Assembly: GCA_023313575.1 (NCBI GenBank)
Contig: JAJTTP010000009.1
Span: 1,550,001 to 1,614,000, forward strand
Length of the DNA stretch: 64,000 nt
Origin: Eutypella sp. D-1
Taxonomy: Eukaryota; Ascomycota; Sordariomycetes; Xylariales; Diatrypaceae
Direction of reading: 5' to 3'
A program made the translations under genes and the position numbers. Below the pieces are notes generated by a model, which was not told the DNA's origin, did not search any database, and saw only the letters and a program-made list of their open reading frames with translations. This document shows positions 60,401 through 64,000 of the stretch, piece after piece (within the stretch, counting starts at the first letter, position 1; every line of letters begins with the position of its first letter).

Positions 60401-63400
60401 TGGGTGGTTTTTCGAATATTGACATATCTGGCATATCCAAACGGCCAATAGAAGCTCTTCATCACACATGCTAATGCGGAGTCAAAATCGATCAAGTTCA
60501 ACCCCAATAATCACGCCCGGAGATGGTGGTGCTGCTTGGGTCTCCCCCCTCACCCCTCTCCCTTGGTCCGAAGTGAACTTTCTTTCCCTTCCCCCTGGCA
60601 AGTCCCGGGTAACGGGTTCTTCGTCGTCACGAGAGGTCGTCTTCGCCCGGGTAATCAGCTACTGTACCAAGCCGTACTTCCTTGGGGAAACGATGAACAC
60701 CTTGTCTTAGCCTTTTCGTAGACATCATCGGCCTTTACGTAGCCAGCGCGATTCAGTCTGGTGCTCCCCGCCCTGATATTTGAATATATCGCAAACTATA
60801 CACTCGGTACAGAAGAGCATCTGTCTTTGGGTCCTCATGCTGAGCCTGGAGCAGCAGCCAACTACTTCCTGTTCCAGATCCTCACTTCTCATCTTGTAGT
60901 TCCAAGTCATTGGGTCGTAGTTTTATATGTAAGACAAGCTATAAAAATAGGCGTAGGTCTGGGGAGGGGCCGGGGGGGCTCCGGGGGAGCGTGTGGTCGT
61001 CAGCCTCATAGCTGTCATAAACAGTATTACGATGAATCCGCCCGAAGATAAGCAACAGACTATAAAATTAACCAGTTGGCAGTGTGAGAGTACCGTTGTT
61101 TGCGAAGCGTCTTATAAGGTGACGCAAGTATCCCTCTTGTTTAACATCAAGGTACCCCCTCTAGCCCTGGCGGCTCCTATCCGTAGACTCACGGGTCCCG
61201 TGGATGCTAAGTCTCAACCGGGTACCCTGACCGCTTCGGAAGCCGACTGGTTGTCAAATAGATACGGCAAGGTGAGGGCATATCATAGGGCGGCTAACTG
61301 ACATGACACACCGTACGCTAGAAAACGTGGCTGGTCAGTCCCTCACGGGTGGATGCATTAGCCAGGAAAGTCTCACGCCTGACGCGCCACACGATTAGAC
61401 AGTCTTTCCCGAGAAAAATCGCCATTGGGCACAGGTACCCATTCCTCAGCTGTAGGACCTGTATGCGAATAGCCTGTGAACGGGCTCGATGGGAGGAGAG
61501 AGAATTCTAGGTATCGGGAGGTTATAGCGACATCTTCATTCGCTAAACCGAAGACAGAGTACCGCGATAACTGCCCAGAACCGGCCATTGCTATCACTGA
61601 AATAAGAGACCGTCAACTACCTACTGCATACTAGGTAGTTAAAGACTCCTGGGCGAACCATGTTGCGCCTATCGGGAACTATTTGAGTCTCGCATCTAGG
61701 CTCTCCATCCCCCTTTTCTGGCTATGTCAGTAGTTTCCTCGATTGTGGTCCTGCACCTGGCTTCAACATATCTCCATTTTACACAGTGGGTTCAAAAGTA
61801 AAGTGATCAAGCGGTATATCACGTTTCCGCGGGGGCGTTCGCGGTAAATGTAATAGACGGCCTGATAGCAAGAGGGGCTGAAAGGTAGGGCTGGGGTACG
61901 TAGGAAAGTATGCGGATAGTAGCTGAACGGCAAACTTAAAGTTAATATATCTATGAGGTAAGAACTTAGTCAGCTCAGACATGAAAAGGGGCTACAGGGC
62001 TGACAACTACCATAAGAAGTCAAGTTCTACACCTTCAAGTCAACTCACTCACCATTTCCTTTTCTACCTTGGCTACACTGCTAAACAGGTACGGTATTAC
62101 AAAACTAAGACTAACATTAAGTGAATCGACCCTAAACACCTACGAATCAATCGATTGAGTAATTGACTGAGATGTGCTTGTAGTTCGGGCTTGTTTTACC
62201 GCAAGCGAAAAAAAAATGCCGGTTGGGCTCTGATTTAATTGAATCAGGGGTGCGCCCCCCTCATATCGTACTACCTAGGTACACATATGATTCAACTTCA
62301 TGGAGTAACGAAACACATCTGGTTCCTGCTTAAAACAGTTCGTAGAGAAAGGACCGATATCGAGCGGCAATGATCGGGGGCAAAGTCTTCCTATATTCTC
62401 TTCGTGGGCCGTTTGCCTGGAAGTGGTGGGCCTGAGCTCTCGGGCTGGGTACTTGCCTGCAAGTTGCCGATATATCGACATAATACTTCGACACAATATC
62501 TTTAAATGTGTGAATAATTACCGATGCATTACATCTAGTTGTTGAGGGCATACTTGCTATATCTATACCTGTATAGTAACCTATATACCTACAATAGGTA
62601 TCTAGATAGGTACCTGCCTAACACCAGACGGTAGGAAGTAGAGCCCACACCGGGCTGGTTGCACCTAGACATATGTAGGCAGGTGTCCGCCCGTGTGTAA
62701 ACACCCAGGCGAGGAAGCAACAAACTGTATTAGCACAGGTCCTTCCTTGCCTGCGTTTGTTTACTCAATGTAGGCATTTTACGTATCCTGCCTACATAGG
62801 ATAGGTAGGTATGTATGTATATAGCATGTGTGACCATATGGGCTCTGGAATGCTCGTATGGTCCTTTCGTCCCATGTTAAGTGAGTTCGATGTAATTAAT
62901 TACAATAAGTACCCAGGCGTTCAGGTACCCCAGAGATAATAAGGCACTTAGAGGAAGACTGTTTGCTTCAAGTTGATGGTTAGGTAGAATACATATGGGT
63001 TAGTGAATACCTACAGAAAGGGTGTCACACAAATCTCGATGTCCCGTCCTGTTTGCGAAAGCCTGTGATATAAGTCGGGTACGACCTGCAACTCTACGAT
63101 TCAATACAATTACCTCAATGCATTTCTTATTTCCCAGTTACTTTCCTGTGTATTCCATTAAAAAGGTGCCCAGGTGTCTAAGTGGCCAGACGGGTATCGT
63201 CCCTTCCATATTGTCCTTACCTTCCTAACTTCATATATCGGTACCTTCCCCCTTTGAGGCAGCTACAGCCCATCGAAGCTTCCATAACAACTTTATCCAG
63301 GTTAATGTTAATATTGAATGCGCCTGCCGCACCTTCCTTGATTCCTTAAATCTAAGAGCTGTTCATCGTTGTCAGGTAGCTACACCCCGCCATAATAATT

Positions 63401-63450
63401 GCTTAGGTAGAAAAGCCAATTTGACTGGGCATAGGTCCCTCTTCTTCACC
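57461..63450. other. 6-kb gene-poor spacer
   Basis: AT-rich DNA with five TACCTAGGTA palindromes (58013, 58550, 59625, 60026, 62272) and GGC/GAC triplet-like runs at 57785-57810 and 58078-58150. Between 60460 and 61310 several frames stay open and read protein-like for 60-100 codons (for example the frame ending GNDEHLVLAFS), but I cannot join them into a gene or assign a family. They may be remnants of a decayed gene or chance. Nothing else is supported. Confidence 0.5.
58081..58152. repeat. Imperfect GGCAGC/GACAGT repeat
   Basis: Hexamer-like imperfect repeats of GGCAGC, GGCGGC and GACAGT over about 70 bases, upstream of the RasGEF gene. Confidence 0.8.
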
Positions 63451-64000
63451 ATGTCTCTCTCTTTATCATCAGCATCGTCAGGAGACGAAGGAGACGACAC
63501 CATGGGACGCAACAACAACGCGGCGCGCGCTCAACCCAGACGGGTAGAGCTCGATATGAGTGCCATCATGAACATGGACCAGAAGAATTCACTTCAGCTC
63601 CTCCTCAATTCCATCCTCGAAGATATGCAAAAGGAGCTGCGAGACGTCTTCGACAACCTGGGTGATGGCTACGATGAATCCGAGGAAGGAATCAAGGCTC
63701 CCAAGATAACATGCTGTTCCATTCCCAACCCCCGCAGTGCCAAATATCAGGATCTGTCTAGCGACAAGGGAAATACCACTGAGAACCACAGTCAAGCCCC
63801 GAGGAAGACGTTGTCTACTGGTGCACCTGCTGCTCCACCGACTATCCCTCGATCCATGGAGGAGGCAATCCAATTGTCCGGAAAGACAATGAAGGAAACC
63901 AGAATCTCGAGCCTCTCTGATCTTAAGAGAGACGCCCTGGGGGCTTTCGGGAAATGGCGTGCCAATGTACAGCGGAAAGTTGGAGACATGATCATCAGGG
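63451..64000 (+). CDS. Unidentified protein, 5' part (runs off the window)
   Basis: An open frame of 183 codons starts at ATG 63451 and is still open at the window edge. Codon use is coding-like and the frame has no interruption. The N-terminus is Ser-rich and acidic. The segment LDMSAIMNMDQKNSLQLLLN is followed by a predicted helix (SILEDMQKELRDVFDNLGDG), a Ser/Pro-rich linker, and DLKRDALGAFGKWRANVQRK. The last part is reminiscent of the region ahead of the hydrolase domain in fungal DUF726 proteins, but this is a weak impression only. The preceding 60 bases are pyrimidine-rich, as in other fungal leaders here. The minus-strand frames over the same stretch are shadows. Confidence 0.6.
   Translation, partial: MSLSLSSASSGDEGDDTMGRNNNAARAQPRRVELDMSAIMNMDQKNSLQLLLNSILEDMQKELRDVFDNLGDGYDESEEGIKAPKITCCSIPNPRSAKYQDLSSDKGNTTENHSQAPRKTLSTGAPAAPPTIPRSMEEAIQLSGKTMKETRISSLSDLKRDALGAFGKWRANVQRKVGDMIIR

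Overview
The window is nuclear DNA of a filamentous ascomycete (Pezizomycotina, most likely Sordariomycetes). Genes are broken by short GT-AG introns, mostly 50-200 nt, with CTAAC-like branch sites. Coding DNA is GC-rich, the long spacers are AT-richer and full of microsatellites and homopolymer G/C runs, and the encoded proteins have clear fungal orthologues. I see no prokaryotic features, no rRNA or tRNA genes and no intact transposon. All exon coordinates were derived by hand from splice consensus, reading-frame phase and protein family conservation.

Layout from left to right: a mitochondrial carrier (+, 1787-3248); Mob1 kinase activator (-, 5179-6114); a secreted six-hairpin glycosidase-like enzyme (+, 7419-9854) with a 6-nt microexon; LSM1 of the mRNA decay ring (+, 10695-11505); a 4.8-kb spacer; an 841-residue single-pass membrane protein with a disordered, polyQ-containing tail (+, 16337-18862); a Nudix diphosphoinositol-polyphosphate hydrolase-like protein (-, 20113-20724); a 4.5-kb spacer; arginyl-tRNA--protein transferase Ate1 (+, 25260-27577); exosome subunit Rrp42 (+, 28638-30067); a conserved fungal, probably mitochondrial membrane protein (-, 30573-31639); cytochrome c (+, 33160-34167); the AAA ribosome-biogenesis ATPase Rix7 (-, 35022-37454); ESCRT-III subunit Vps20 (+, 38287-39128); a DUF2293 protein (-, 40311-42956); the OSCP subunit of mitochondrial ATP synthase (+, 44532-45621); a GH63-like protein of the yeast YMR196W type (-, 47696-51382) in which I infer a 3-nt microexon; a Ras-like GTPase fused to a RasGEF (-, 54184-57460); a 6-kb gene-poor spacer; and the 5' end of an unidentified gene (+, from 63451) that runs off the right edge.

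Most genes are housekeeping: RNA decay (LSM1, Rrp42), ribosome assembly (Rix7), respiration (cytochrome c, OSCP, carrier), membrane traffic (Vps20), protein turnover (Ate1) and signalling (Mob1, RasGEF, Nudix). They are not an operon or a biosynthetic cluster. Cytochrome c and the putative mitochondrial protein are divergently transcribed from one 1.5-kb spacer that holds an exact HAP-type CCAAT motif.

The most notable observations are two microexons (3 nt and 6 nt), both restoring residues in conserved motifs of (alpha/alpha)6-barrel glycosidase-like proteins; a 10-bp palindrome (TACCTAGGTA) present at least ten times and only in spacers; a Ras-like GTPase domain lacking a recognisable DxxG motif and fused to its own class of exchange factor; and long pure purine/pyrimidine tracts in transcribed flanks and introns.
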